From: an uncultured Clostridia bacterium
GTDB lineage: Bacteria > Bacillota > Clostridia > TANB77 > CAG-508
NCBI GenBank assembly: GCA_948852945.1
Contig: CAQPBJ010000001.1
Location: forward strand, 62,001 to 126,000
Direction of reading: 5' to 3'
DNA length: 64,000 nucleotides
A model generated the notes under the pieces. It saw nothing but the letters and a program-made list of their open reading frames with translations. It did no database searches and was not told where the DNA came from. Of the stretch, positions 34,944-44,434 are shown piece by piece; position 1 is the stretch's first letter, and each line of letters begins with the position of its first letter. The position numbers and the translations under genes are program-made.

Positions 34944-36290
34944 TTACACTACCTGTCGTACAATAGTCTTGCTGTTATCGGCGCCTATCCCAAGATAAAC
35001 GATAGGAACACCAACAGCTTGTTCAATTGTTTCGACAAAGCGTTTTGCCTCTTCAGGCAAATCCTCATAACTTGAGCAATCCTCCGGAATAGTCCAACCG
35101 TCAAATTTATGCTCATAGATAGGAATAGGATGAAAGCCAGTAACCTCACAGTCCTCAGGAAGATAATCAATGATTCCTCCATCATACTTATAAGAGGTAC
35201 AGATAGCAATTCCATTCTCTGTCTCAAATTTGTCGCGCAGAACGTTTCCAACAATACCAATCGAATCAAGATGATTCAAATTGATTTTAGTGACGCCGAG
35301 CCGCTTAACAGCGGCTTTGAAACGCACCAAGTCGAAATGACCGCAACGACGAGGTCTACCAGTGGTAGTACCAAATTCATGAGCAACTTCACGAATGACG
35401 TCACCCACAAATGAGCTATCTTCGGTTTCAAAAGGACCTTCTCCAACACGAGAGTTGTGAGCTTTAGCAACACCAATAATATCTTTTACATAGATAGGCG
35501 CGATGCCAGCTCCAGAGAGAGTTCCAGAGGAATTAGGGTTGGATGAGGTCACAAACGGATAATCGCCCCAATCAAGGTCCAGCCAAATGCTCTGAGCCCC
35601 TTCAATAACGATTTTTTTGTCTGTGCCAACCCAAGTGTCCAGATATCTGCTAACATTGCAGATGTAGCTACCAAGAGCTTCTTTCCAGCGAGAACAAGAA
35701 TACATCATAGCATCAACATCAAACGTAGGACAGCCGTGAAGCTTAAATTCCTCGTTGTGTTTTTCTACAATGTAACTGACCTTTTTATACAACTTTGAAT
35801 AGGGAAGAAAAAGGTCAATCATGCGGATGCCAATGCGATCTGCTTTATCCTTGTAATCTGGACCGATGCCCCTGCCAGTGGTACCAACTTTTGAGTCACC
35901 TTTTCTCATTTCGTCCAAAACATCCTGCTGCTTATGAAACGGGAAAATAATATGAGCCCGATTGCTAAGCATAAGATTATCTGGACCGACGTGAACGCCA
36001 GCCTTCTGAAGCATTTCAATTTCAAAAATCAACACCTCAGGGTCAACAACCACGCCATGAGAAATGATACTCATCACATTGGGTCAAATGATACCAGAAG
36101 GAATAAGATGCAAGGCATATTTTACGCCGTTATGCACGACTGTATGCCCAGCATTATTACCGCCAGTGGCGCGAATGACAATGTCTGCATCTTCACATTC
36201 GAAAAAAGCTGCACGACCTTTGCCACAATCGCCCCAGGTAGTACCTTCGATTATGGTAACATTCTGCCGAGGAATGAATGCATTAACCAT
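34944..36290 (-). pseudogene. purA: Adenylosuccinate synthetase PurA with one in-frame TGA; GC-rich unit
   Basis: The frame is full length (about 448 codons), interrupted once by TGA (36084-36086) between SGII and PNVMSII, about residue 69. Motifs are intact on both sides: TWGDCGKGR, GGNNAGHTVV, GTTGRGIGPDY, VIEGAQS, PFVTSSNP and TTGRPRRCGHFD. PurA makes adenylosuccinate from IMP, aspartate and GTP. The TGA is followed by C, a leaky context. It could be a nonsense mutation, read-through, or an assembly error; CGA (Arg) is one substitution away. GC content is well above that of neighbours and CGG is used three times. Minus-strand promoter: TTGATA, 17 bases, TATACT. Confidence 0.85.
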
Positions 36291-36393
36291 AGCCTAAAAT
36301 ACTCCTTTCACAAGTGCGAGAGTTACCATAAAAACTTACATAAGGAGTATAACACGGATTCTAGTATTTATCAAGGAATAAAGAGGAAAATAA

Positions 36394-36426
36394 AAAAAGA
36401 AACGAATATAATTCGTTTCTCTAAAT
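36394..36426 (-). terminator. Terminator of the serS operon
   Basis: On the minus strand AGAAACGAA and TTCGTTTCT form the stem, followed by T6. Confidence 0.85.
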
Positions 36427-36432
36427 TAAAAT

Positions 36433-37719
36433 TTATTTTTTAGGTTTTAATATTTCAATTCCACCCATATAAGGACGTAGAACTTCAGGAATAGTTATTG
36501 AGCCATCTTCTTGATAATGATTTTCTAAAAATGCAATTAACATACGAGGTGGAGCAACAACTGTATTATTAAGAGTATGAGCATAATAATTACCTTTTTC
36601 ACCTTTAATTCTAATACCAAGTCTTCTAGCTTGAGCATCTGTTAAATTAGAACAGCTACCAACTTCAAAATATTTTTGTTGTCTAGGGCTCCAAGCTTCA
36701 ACATCAACACTTTTAGCTTTTAAGTCAGCTAAGTCACCACTACAACATTCTAAAGTTCTAACTGGAATATCCATACTTCTGAATAATTCAACAGTATAGT
36801 TCCACATTTTTTCATACCAATCATAACTATCTTCAGGTTCACAAACAACAATCATTTCTTGTTTTTCAAATTGATGTATTCTATAAACACCACGCTCTTC
36901 AATACCATGAGCACCTTTTTCTTTTCTAAAACATGGAGAATAAGAAGTCATAGTATATGGAAGATTAGCTTTATCAAGAATTTGTTCTTTAAATTTACCA
37001 ATCATTGAATGTTCACTAGTACCAATTAAATATAAATCTTCGCCTTCAATTTTGTACATCATGGCATCCATTTCTTCAAAGCTCATAACACCAGTAACAA
37101 CATCAGATCTTATCATATAAGGTGGAATGCAATAAGTAAATCCTTTATTAATCATAAAATCTCTAGCATAGCTTAAAATAGCACTATGAAGTCTAGCAAC
37201 ATCACCAACTAAATAATAAAAACCATTACCAGCAACTCTACGAGCAGCATCTAAATCAAGTCCACATAGACTTTCCATAATATCAGCATGATAAGGAATT
37301 TCATATTTTGGAACAACTGGTTCACCAAATTTTTCGTTTTCAACATTTTCACTATCATCCTTACCAATAGGAACAGATTCATGCATAATATTAGGAATCT
37401 TCATCATAATATTAGTAACTTTTTCTGCATATTCAGTCTCAAGTTTTTCATTTTCAGTAAGTTTATCATTAATTTCTTTAACTTCAAGTTTAATTTTTTC
37501 AGCTTCATCTTTTTTACCATCACGCATAAGGCCACCGATTTGATTACTTAAAGTATTTCTTTTACTTCTAAGTTCATCACCAGCAAGCTTAAGTTCACGA
37601 TTTTTTGCATCTAATTCAATAACTTCATCAACTAAAGCTAATTTATGCATTTGAAACTTATTTTTTATATTTTCTTTAACCACATCTGGGTTTTCTCTTA
37701 AAAATTTTATATCTATCAT
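36433..37719 (-). CDS. serS: Seryl-tRNA synthetase
   Basis: A 428-residue class II synthetase. The N-terminal MIDIKFLRENPDVVKENI begins the long coiled-coil arm; the catalytic core has IGTSEHSMIG, SPCFRKEKGAHG and a motif 3 NTVVAPPRMLIAFLENH. It is last of three genes under a serine-type T-box leader, so it is expected to rise when uncharged tRNA-Ser accumulates. Confidence 0.96.
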   Translation of the reverse strand: MIDIKFLRENPDVVKENIKNKFQMHKLALVDEVIELDAKNRELKLAGDELRSKRNTLSNQIGGLMRDGKKDEAEKIKLEVKEINDKLTENEKLETEYAEKVTNIMMKIPNIMHESVPIGKDDSENVENEKFGEPVVPKYEIPYHADIMESLCGLDLDAARRVAGNGFYYLVGDVARLHSAILSYARDFMINKGFTYCIPPYMIRSDVVTGVMSFEEMDAMMYKIEGEDLYLIGTSEHSMIGKFKEQILDKANLPYTMTSYSPCFRKEKGAHGIEERGVYRIHQFEKQEMIVVCEPEDSYDWYEKMWNYTVELFRSMDIPVRTLECCSGDLADLKAKSVDVEAWSPRQQKYFEVGSCSNLTDAQARRLGIRIKGEKGNYYAHTLNNTVVAPPRMLIAFLENHYQEDGSITIPEVLRPYMGGIEILKPKK

Positions 37720-37731
37720 TATAAATCCTCC

Positions 37732-37983
37732 TTATTTACAATTATAATCTGTTAGATTATTAATTAATTCAAATCTAACTTTTTGACCGGTTACATTATC
37801 AGGTCTTTCTGGAATTTCTTCTAAAAACATTGTTTCAGGACGTACACAAATTTTACCTGAACCATCTAAATGACGGTAAACAACAACTCTTTCTTGTGTT
37901 TCGGAGTCAAACCCAACACAAACAACATAATAAAAGGGACCTTTAAAATGTCTATAAACTTCTCCTTCTTTAACTTCTTTCAT
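37732..37983 (-). CDS. DUF1653 protein
   Basis: An 83-residue protein: GEVYRHFKGPFYYVVCVGFDSETQE, abbreviated here to its key parts GEVYRHFKG and VVYRHLDGSGKICVRPETMF, then VTGQKVRFEL. This is the DUF1653 domain, function unknown. The same domain forms the C-terminus of the preceding gene (for example KVFRHYKGNYYF and TGQKHRFEL), so the pair may derive from duplication. It overlaps the upstream gene by 14 bases. Confidence 0.85.
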   Translation of the reverse strand: MKEVKEGEVYRHFKGPFYYVVCVGFDSETQERVVVYRHLDGSGKICVRPETMFLEEIPERPDNVTGQKVRFELINNLTDYNCK

Positions 37984-38794
37984 TTTTCTTTACCTCCTTA
38001 GAATTTATATAATCTTTTGATAAATCCTCACAAAGTTCAAATCTATGTTTTTGACCAGTGATATTATCTTTTTTATTAGGATCAATTTCTTCAAAAAACA
38101 TTTTAGCAGGCCTGTTCCAAAGCATAGAATCTTTTCTTTCATATAATGGTCTATAAACAATCATATCTTCTTTAGTTTCAGAATCCATACTAATATTTTC
38201 TATGAAATAGTAATTTCCTTTATAATGACGAAATACTTTGCCAATATAATCAACATAAATTTTAGAGCCAACTAAACCATCTTCATCTTGATAAACAGGA
38301 GTAGACTCGTTTTGATATAGTAAATCTTCAGTCATTCCATCAGTTAATTCTTCGAAAACAATTTGGCCAATACGTAAGTTAGGAGTTATTCTATACGAAT
38401 TGCAAGACATATTATGCATTGCAATATTTAAAATTCCAGAATAACCAGCCTGAGCATGTTGAAGATTTATATATAAACCTAATCTACTAAGAGATGTTCT
38501 AGGTCTAATATGAGCAACTATATTTTCAGGCAGATATATTTTTTCATTTAAAGCACATAAAATAGTTTCATTAGGTTTTAAACAATATCCATTTTTTATA
38601 TCAACTTCTTCATACATTTTTGAAATTTGTTCACTATTATTCAAATCAATTACTTTAAAAGACTTTTTAATTTTCAAAATTGTAGAGGAGACTGATATAT
38701 CATAAGAACCTGAATTTACATTATCTATATTAAATGGGTTAATTAAATCTTTTTCTTCTACTAATTTTTTAATATCATTTCCATTAAGTATCAT
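37970..38794 (-). CDS. dCTP deaminase-like domain fused to DUF1653
   Basis: A 274-residue fusion. Residues 1 to about 180 match the dCTP deaminase/dUTPase fold: GSYDISVSSTILKI, IRPRTSLSRLGL, LQHAQAGYSGILNIAMHN and LRIGQIVFEE. The usual DAGF(Y)xG loop is QAGYSG. Residues 205-262 are DUF1653 (VFRHYKGNYYF, TGQKHRFEL). It could convert dCTP to dUTP or bind nucleotides; the altered loop leaves activity uncertain. It is first gene after the T-box leader, in operon with serS. Confidence 0.78.
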   Translation of the reverse strand: MILNGNDIKKLVEEKDLINPFNIDNVNSGSYDISVSSTILKIKKSFKVIDLNNSEQISKMYEEVDIKNGYCLKPNETILCALNEKIYLPENIVAHIRPRTSLSRLGLYINLQHAQAGYSGILNIAMHNMSCNSYRITPNLRIGQIVFEELTDGMTEDLLYQNESTPVYQDEDGLVGSKIYVDYIGKVFRHYKGNYYFIENISMDSETKEDMIVYRPLYERKDSMLWNRPAKMFFEEIDPNKKDNITGQKHRFELCEDLSKDYINSKEVKKNERS

Positions 38795-38814
38795 AATAAC
38801 TCCTTAAAAACAAA

Positions 38815-39040
38815 AAATCCCTTATGCTAAAAGCATAAGGGCGATTAATATTTCGCGGTACCACCTTGATTTATAACTTGATAAGTACTATAACCTGTAC
38901 AAAAGGTCTAACTTATTAGGTTAGAAGCTAAAGAGTAGATTCATAAAATGTTTTAATCTGTTTTCACCAGCCACAGACTCTCTAATAAAACTTAGATTAC
39001 TATAATCTCTTATCATTGCCAAATTATGTATACAATTTTA
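38815..39040 (-). promoter_or_regulatory. T-box leader, probably serine-specific
   Basis: On the minus strand the leader contains AAGGTGGTACCGCG (the T-box sequence that pairs with tRNA acceptor end), directly followed by a terminator (CCCTTATGCTTTTAGCATAAGGG split as CCCTTATGC/GCATAAGGG, then TTTTTTG). Stem I has an AGAGAGT/GTGGCTGGTG distal part and a specifier region with GAA-TCT-AC, where TCT is a serine codon. This agrees with serS as the operon's synthetase. Uncharged tRNA-Ser should favour read-through. Confidence 0.9.
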
Positions 39041-39123
39041 GCATCAAAATAAATATTTGTCAAATGTTGAAATAGAAAAATATTATTGATAAAATCTAAA
39101 GAAAAAAAGAGAAGGAAGAAAAA

Positions 39124-39684
39124 ATGAGTGAAGAAGAACAAATAAAAAGAATAAAAAAAATAAGAAATATCAGCATAATAATTATTATAATTATAGATGT
39201 TATGCTTATAGGATTATTAATATTCATGCAATCAAGTAGTAAACGTTCTGTAAGTAGTTGTACAACAATGAGCTCACAAGAAAAAGAATTGTATAATTCT
39301 AAAATTTCAAAATATATAGGTAACGAAAAAAAAGGCTCTGATGTAAAAATAATGATTGAAGAAATTATCACCAACAATAATCAATATATTGGAGAAAGAG
39401 AAAAATTTATATCTATATATAGTAAAAATATAAAAGCATATAAAAATGAAGAAAAGTTAGAAAAAATAAATAAAAAAGCAAATGTAAACGAAGATAGTAA
39501 TGGAGAAAATAATCAAGAAAATATAGATATAGCAGCTAAAGAATATAGAAAATTAGCCCAGAAAATTTCATCAGGAAAAGAGTATAAAGTAGAAGCAGAA
39601 TATAGTGATGGAATAATTTACAAAGTTATAATAACACAAAATAATGAAGAAAACGCCGATAAGGAAGGAAAAGAAGATGAATGA
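39124..39684 (+). CDS. Uncharacterised membrane-anchored protein
   Basis: A 186-residue protein. After a charged start (SEEEQIKRIKKIRN) one very isoleucine-rich membrane helix covers about residues 17-37; the rest is an outside domain rich in Lys, Glu and Asn with an EYKVEAEYSDGIIYKVIIT end. No family is recognised. Its stop codon overlaps the next start by eight bases, so the two are translationally coupled. Confidence 0.6.
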   Translation: MSEEEQIKRIKKIRNISIIIIIIIDVMLIGLLIFMQSSSKRSVSSCTTMSSQEKELYNSKISKYIGNEKKGSDVKIMIEEIITNNNQYIGEREKFISIYSKNIKAYKNEEKLEKINKKANVNEDSNGENNQENIDIAAKEYRKLAQKISSGKEYKVEAEYSDGIIYKVIITQNNEENADKEGKEDE

Positions 39685-40357
39685 TAGAGTAAAAAAAGAA
39701 AAAGAGAAAGCAATAGTAATAGTTTTAGCAACTGTGGCATTAACACTTTTACCACTTATTGGTACAATTGTATTATATATATATAATGAAGTAAACAGCC
39801 CAATACAAACAGCAAAACCAATCATATATCTATATCCAGAAGAAGAAACAGAGGTAACAGTATCATTAGGATATCCAGAGAAAATAATGACATCATATCC
39901 AAAATATGAAAATGGATGGAATGTGACAGCAAAACCAGACGGAACACTAATTTATAATCAAACAGGAAGAGAATTGTATTCATTATATTGGGAAGGCGAT
40001 AATAATATAGCTATAGACACTAAAGAAGGATTTGTAGTAAAAGGCGAAGATTCAGCTAGATTTTTAGAAGAAAAGCTAGAAATATTAGGGCTAAACGAAA
40101 GAGAATCAGAAGAATTTATAGTATATTGGCTACCAAAATTAGAAGCAAATAAATATAATTTTATAAGATTTGAGACAATGGACAAAATAAATGAAGATAT
40201 GCCACTAGAAATAAATCCAAAACCAGACACACTAATACGTGCATGGATGGAATTTAAAGGTTTAGATAAATATAAAAAAGTACAAGAGCAACAACTACAA
40301 ACACAAGAAAGAAAAGGATTTGTAGCAGTAGAATGGGGCGGAGTAGAGTTAAAGTAG
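39677..40357 (+). CDS. Membrane-anchored protein with PIIYLYPEEET domain
   Basis: A protein of about 226 residues. A basic N-terminus and one membrane helix (AIVIVLATVALTLLPLIG) precede an outside domain starting AKPIIYLYPEEETEVTVSL, with YPKYENGWNVTAKPDGTL and LYWEGD. I have seen this domain layout in many gut Firmicutes as a secreted protein of unknown function. The ATG at 39677 lies behind AAGGAAAAGAAG; an upstream ATG at 39644 would overlap the previous gene by more than 40 bases. Confidence 0.65.
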   Translation: MNDRVKKEKEKAIVIVLATVALTLLPLIGTIVLYIYNEVNSPIQTAKPIIYLYPEEETEVTVSLGYPEKIMTSYPKYENGWNVTAKPDGTLIYNQTGRELYSLYWEGDNNIAIDTKEGFVVKGEDSARFLEEKLEILGLNERESEEFIVYWLPKLEANKYNFIRFETMDKINEDMPLEINPKPDTLIRAWMEFKGLDKYKKVQEQQLQTQERKGFVAVEWGGVELK

Positions 40358-40366
40358 GAGGAAAAA

Positions 40367-41098
40367 ATGAAAAAAATATTGATGGCAATATTAACAATAG
40401 CTATAGCAATTTTAATATCAGCATTAGTCTTATATATTAATGTTTTTTCAGAAAAAGCTAAAAACAATATTCAAAAAGAAGAACAAACCCTAGTAAAAAC
40501 AAACATCTTAGATGAAGATGAAATAGCTGAATATGAAAAGAAAATAGATAAAGCAGAAGAAAAAGCTAAAGAGAATATAAAAAAAGAAGAAATTACTGAA
40601 GCAAAAATAGAAGAGGCAATAACATATATAGAAAAAAATATAGAACTTACAACTGAAGATAATAATACAGAAAGCTTTGAAAAAATGGCATATTATGGAG
40701 CATATCTAAAAAATGTAACAACATATAAGGAAGATGAAAAGAAAAGCGAAATATCTTTGCTGGGAGAAAATACCTTAGCATATTCAAAAGAGGCACTAAA
40801 ATTCATAGAAAATAATACAAAAACAAAAGAAAATATTGAAGCACCAGAGCAGACAGCAAATGTAATAGAAAGTACAATTGAAAATAACACACCAGAAACA
40901 AGTACAATACCATCAGAAACATCGATGCCAGAACAAACAGCAATACCACCAGTAAATGTAATAGAAGTAAACACAAGCACTACATTAGAAAAAGCTAAAA
41001 CAAAAGTAAAAGCTTCGATAAGTAAAATAAATAATTTAAACAGAAGAAAATTAATTACAGAATTAATAGAAAGAATAAAAAGTAGCTCTCAAAACTGA
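40367..41098 (+). CDS. Uncharacterised secreted or membrane-anchored protein
   Basis: A 243-residue protein with an N-terminal hydrophobic segment (MKKILMAILTIAIAILISA) that may be a signal anchor, a Lys/Glu-rich middle, and a Thr/Pro/Glu-rich stretch at about residues 165-210 (NTPETSTIPSETSMPEQTA) typical of exported linkers. No family is recognised. It follows its neighbour after 9 bases behind AGGAGGAAAAA, so 39124-41098 forms one three-gene operon. A terminator hairpin (GCTCTC/GAGAGC, TTTT) lies at its end. Confidence 0.6.
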   Translation: MKKILMAILTIAIAILISALVLYINVFSEKAKNNIQKEEQTLVKTNILDEDEIAEYEKKIDKAEEKAKENIKKEEITEAKIEEAITYIEKNIELTTEDNNTESFEKMAYYGAYLKNVTTYKEDEKKSEISLLGENTLAYSKEALKFIENNTKTKENIEAPEQTANVIESTIENNTPETSTIPSETSMPEQTAIPPVNVIEVNTSTTLEKAKTKVKASISKINNLNRRKLITELIERIKSSSQN

Positions 41099-41108
41099 GA
41101 GCTTTTAA
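41086..41108 (+). terminator. Hairpin at the end of the three-gene membrane operon
   Basis: GCTCTC, AAAACT, GAGAGC, TTTT. The stem includes the stop codon. Confidence 0.65.
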
Positions 41109-41121
41109 AAAAGGTGGAAAA

Positions 41122-41770
41122 ATGAAAGAATATGAACTAAGTATGGTATGCGGCAGATTTTGCCACATACATAATCGGACATAAATCAATAATAGATAAA
41201 GCCATATCTTTATCAGAAAGAGTACTAATATTAGTAGGATCAGCAAGTGAAAGTCACACATTAAGAAATCCATTTACATCAGATTTTAGAATAGAATTAC
41301 TAAAAAAAGTATATAACAGTCCAAAAATAAAAATAGAAAAATTAAATGACATGACAAATGAATATGATATAAGCTATGAATGGGGAGAATATGTAATAAA
41401 TAATGTAAAAAAACATGAGGGAAAATTTGCTGATATTATAATAACTGGTGACGATGACTTAAGAAAAGGATGGTTTTCAGAAGAACAAATGGAAAATACT
41501 AAAGAAATATTAGTAGACAGAAAAATATTAGATATTTCAGCAACAGAACTTAGAGGATATTTACTTTTAAGCGATAAAGAAAAATGGAAAAAATATGTTC
41601 CAACAGAAATAATATCAGATTTTGAAAAAATAAGAGAAAAGCTATTAGAAGTAAAAGAATATAGAGAAATTTTAGAAAAACTAAAAGAAAGTAAAACAAT
41701 AGAAAATTTCAGAAAAATTTATAAAGAATATGAGGAAAAAGATAAAAAAGAAAAAATGAAGAATAATTAA
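41122..41770 (+). CDS. Nicotinamide-nucleotide adenylyltransferase-like protein, +1 frameshift at CGG
   Basis: The first frame reads YELSMVCGRFCHIHN, then CGG (codon 19, 41176-41178) and a stop two codons later. If the C is skipped, GGA (Gly) and CAT follow, giving HNGHKSIID, the catalytic HxGH motif of nucleotidylyltransferases, and the frame is open to 41770. Later LVGSASESHTLRNPFTSDFR and ISATELRGYL fit the NMNAT group. It would form NAD or a related dinucleotide. The intact motif on the shifted frame argues against simple decay. Start follows AAAAAAGGTGGAAAA. Confidence 0.75.
41176..41178 (+). other. CGG codon at a +1 frameshift site (NMNAT-like gene)
   Basis: CAT AAT CGG ACA TAA in the starting frame; skipping C gives CAT AAT GGA CAT (His-Asn-Gly-His). 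Stop TAA follows at 41182-41184 if no shift occurs. Confidence 0.7.
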
Positions 41771-41808
41771 AAAGTACAAGCATATAATAATGGTAGGAGG
41801 AAATTAAA

Positions 41809-42048
41809 ATGTACGAGTCATACATAAAAGAAGTTCCTATCATGGATTTAAAAAAAGAAGAATGTGATCAATCTTTAATACAAAGTATATTAGAAACACA
41901 AAAAAGATTAGATATAGCACACAAAAATTTTCAATATGCCAAAGGAGATCTAGTAGATTATTATGCATATCAAATAAAATCAGAACAAGCAAAAATAGAT
42001 TATCTACTAAAACAAGCAAAAAACAAAAAAATAACAAAATCAAATTAA
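41809..42048 (+). CDS. DUF2508 (YaaL-like) protein
   Basis: A 79-residue helical protein. SILETQKRLDIAHKNFQYA, DLVDYYAYQIKSEQAKIDYL and LLKQAKN match the YaaL/DUF2508 family found in spore-formers, usually near recR and bofA; here those neighbours are missing. Function unknown. GTAGGAGGAAATTAAA supports the start at 41809. Confidence 0.8.
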   Translation: MYESYIKEVPIMDLKKEECDQSLIQSILETQKRLDIAHKNFQYAKGDLVDYYAYQIKSEQAKIDYLLKQAKNKKITKSN

Positions 42049-42049
42049 A

Positions 42050-42084
42050 AAGCAGACTTTAAAAGTCTGCTTTTTAATTTGATT
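42050..42084. terminator. Convergent terminator (DUF2508 / glmS)
   Basis: AAAAAGCAGAC and GTCTGCTTTTT form a perfect 11-pair stem, with T-rich tails on both strands. Confidence 0.85.
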
Positions 42085-42146
42085 TGATTTGATATTTGTA
42101 ATTTTTATTTTAATAGGAAATTACGTTCATCCTATTCATATTAAAG

Positions 42147-43985
42147 TTACTCAACAGTAACTGATTTAGCTAAATTTCTTGGTTTATCTACATCTAATCC
42201 CTTTTCTTTAGATATGTAATAAGCAAAAAGTTGAAGAGGGATAACCGATAAAATAGGAGAGATAAGCGGACTAGTTTCTGGAATTTTTATTAAATTATCA
42301 AAAACTTTGTCTCCTAAATCTTGATTTGTAACTACTAAAGTTTTAGCTCCTCTAGTAATAACCTCTTGTAAGTTGCTAATAGTCTTAGGTGTAAGAGATG
42401 AATCTGTCATAATAGAAACAACAGTTATACCTTTTTCTATTAAAGCAATAGTACCATGTTTTAGTTCTCCAGCAGCATAAGCTTCAGAATGAATATAAGA
42501 AATTTCTTTAAGTTTTAAAGAAGCTTCCATAACAGCTGCATAATCAATACCTCTTCCTAAGAAGAAAACATCTTTTTCAGTATAAACTTTTTTAGCAAAA
42601 GTTTTAATTGAATCAGCTGTTTTCAAAGCAGTTTCAACTTTAGCAGGAAGAGCTAAAATATCTTTTTTCAATTCAGGAATTAAATCAGATTTTATTCCTA
42701 AAATTTCTGCAAAATATATTGCAACAATAGACATTAAAACAACTTGTGAAGTATATGCTTTTGTAGAAGCAACAGCAATCTCAGGACCAGCATGAGTATA
42801 AACTGTATAATCAGCTTCACGAGTTATAGAACTTCCAATAACATTTGAAATAGCTAATGTTTTTGCGCCTTTAGATTTTGAAAGTTTTAAAGCAGCAATA
42901 GTATCAGCTGTTTCACCTGATTGACTAATAAAAATAACTAATGATTTTTCATCAATAAGTGGATCTCTATATCTAAATTCAGAAGCAATATCAACTTCTG
43001 TTTGAATATGACAAAGTTTTTCAAATAAAGGTTTTACAGCAAGACCCGCGTGCATAGCAGTACCACAAGCTACAATATAAATTTTATTTAAAGAACTTAA
43101 ATATTCTTTAGAAAGTTCTAGGTTTTCAATAGAGCAAATACCATCTTGAGTTAATCTAGAACCAATAGTTTCTCTAATAGATTTTGGTTGCTCAAAAATT
43201 TCCTTAAGCATAAAATCATCATAACCATCTTTTTCAGCAGCAGAAGCATTCCAATCAATGTTAACAACTTGTTTATTAATTGGTTTTAAATTTTCATCAT
43301 AAAATTCTGCTGAATCTCTAGATAATACAACATATTCTAAATCTTCTAAAAGATAAAAATCTTTTGTATAAGAAAGAATAGCTGGAATATCAGAACTAAT
43401 ATAATTTTCACCATTAGCTTTTCCTATAACTAATGGACTATCTTTTCTAACAACAATCATTTTTTCAGGAAGATATGTAGAAATAATTTCTAAAGCAAAA
43501 CTTCCATGTAAATCGTTACAAGCTGAAACAACAGCTCTTAAAACTTTTTTATCATCATTAATTGAATCATTATTATAATAATAATCAATTAAATTAGGAA
43601 CAACTTCTGTATCTGTTTGAGAATAGAAAGTATACCCGTTTTTACCTAAAAATTCTCTAAGTTCATTATAGTTTTCAATAACACCATTGTGAACAACCGC
43701 AAAATTTTTATTTTTATCAGTATGAGGGTGAGAATTTTCATCAGAAGGTTTACCATGAGTAGCCCATCTAGTATGAGCAATACCAATAGATCCTTCTAAA
43801 GAGTCGATAGCTTCAACACTTTCAAGTGCAGCAACTCTTCCTTTAGTTTTTACAACGTTGATTCCATTTTTTTCAACAGTTGCAACTCCTGCAGAGTCAT
43901 AACCTCTGTATTCTAGTCTTAATAGACCATTAATTAATATAGGTTTAGCTTTTTTATTACCTATATATCCTACAATACCACACAT
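42147..43985 (-). CDS. glmS: Glutamine-fructose-6-phosphate aminotransferase GlmS
   Basis: A 612-residue enzyme. MCGIVGYIG has the Cys2 nucleophile of the glutaminase domain; two SIS sugar-binding domains follow (SQSGETADTIAAL; AYAAGELKHGTIALI) and the end is PRNLAKSVTVE. It makes glucosamine-6-phosphate for peptidoglycan. Its mRNA starts with a glmS ribozyme, so the product glucosamine-6-phosphate triggers cleavage and decay of the message. Confidence 0.98.
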   Translation of the reverse strand: MCGIVGYIGNKKAKPILINGLLRLEYRGYDSAGVATVEKNGINVVKTKGRVAALESVEAIDSLEGSIGIAHTRWATHGKPSDENSHPHTDKNKNFAVVHNGVIENYNELREFLGKNGYTFYSQTDTEVVPNLIDYYYNNDSINDDKKVLRAVVSACNDLHGSFALEIISTYLPEKMIVVRKDSPLVIGKANGENYISSDIPAILSYTKDFYLLEDLEYVVLSRDSAEFYDENLKPINKQVVNIDWNASAAEKDGYDDFMLKEIFEQPKSIRETIGSRLTQDGICSIENLELSKEYLSSLNKIYIVACGTAMHAGLAVKPLFEKLCHIQTEVDIASEFRYRDPLIDEKSLVIFISQSGETADTIAALKLSKSKGAKTLAISNVIGSSITREADYTVYTHAGPEIAVASTKAYTSQVVLMSIVAIYFAEILGIKSDLIPELKKDILALPAKVETALKTADSIKTFAKKVYTEKDVFFLGRGIDYAAVMEASLKLKEISYIHSEAYAAGELKHGTIALIEKGITVVSIMTDSSLTPKTISNLQEVITRGAKTLVVTNQDLGDKVFDNLIKIPETSPLISPILSVIPLQLFAYYISKEKGLDVDKPRNLAKSVTVE

Positions 43986-44089
43986 AATACCTCCTTTGTG
44001 GAATATATCTATACAAAAAGTGAAACAAAATCACAAAATATAAAGGCAGAGAAAAAACTGTCTCTAAAGATTTGTATAAATTAATTCAT

Positions 44090-44258
44090 TTGTAAATATT
44101 ATGTGAAAAAATATATTTACGTGAAAAAGTTATTGTTTCACCATTACTGATGAACTTTGTACTAATTCTAATGACAGTAACATGCCATAGAGTATCCGCC
44201 GAAAAACTCGATAAACTCTAACCTCGTTAAGTGTTTAAAAATCAAACACTCTGGCGCT
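44090..44258 (-). ncRNA. glmS ribozyme (glucosamine-6-phosphate riboswitch)
   Basis: On the minus strand the cleavage site is just before GCGCCAGAG (44257), followed by the P2 hairpin GTGTTTGATTTTTAAACAC, then ACGAGGTTAGAGTTTATCG, TTTTTCGGCGGAT and ACTCTATGGC. These are the strictly conserved core segments of the glmS ribozyme. The 5' cleavage point lies towards the promoter and the peripheral stems run towards glmS. It self-cleaves when glucosamine-6-phosphate binds. Confidence 0.93.
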
Positions 44259-44434
44259 TTTAAAAATAAACTTTTAACCTCCTTTCAAAATAGATTTTTT
44301 ATATTTTATTCACATCATAATCCACATATTACTATAAAAGTAAAAAAAAAGCAAATCTACAAATTTTATCAAAAATATTGAAAAAAATAATTATTAAAAA
44401 TATAATAAAAATACAAATTAAAGGAGGAGAAAAA

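Noticed and set aside
36084..36086. TGA recoding as tryptophan or selenocysteine in purA
   Set aside because: TGA ends other genes here (yqfC, the 40367 gene, the 33332 gene), PurA homologues do not have a conserved Trp or Sec at this place, and no downstream selenocysteine-type structure is apparent.
35109..36443. Several plus-strand open frames opposite purA
   Set aside because: They are antisense shadows of the GC-rich purA frame; the minus strand carries all family motifs.
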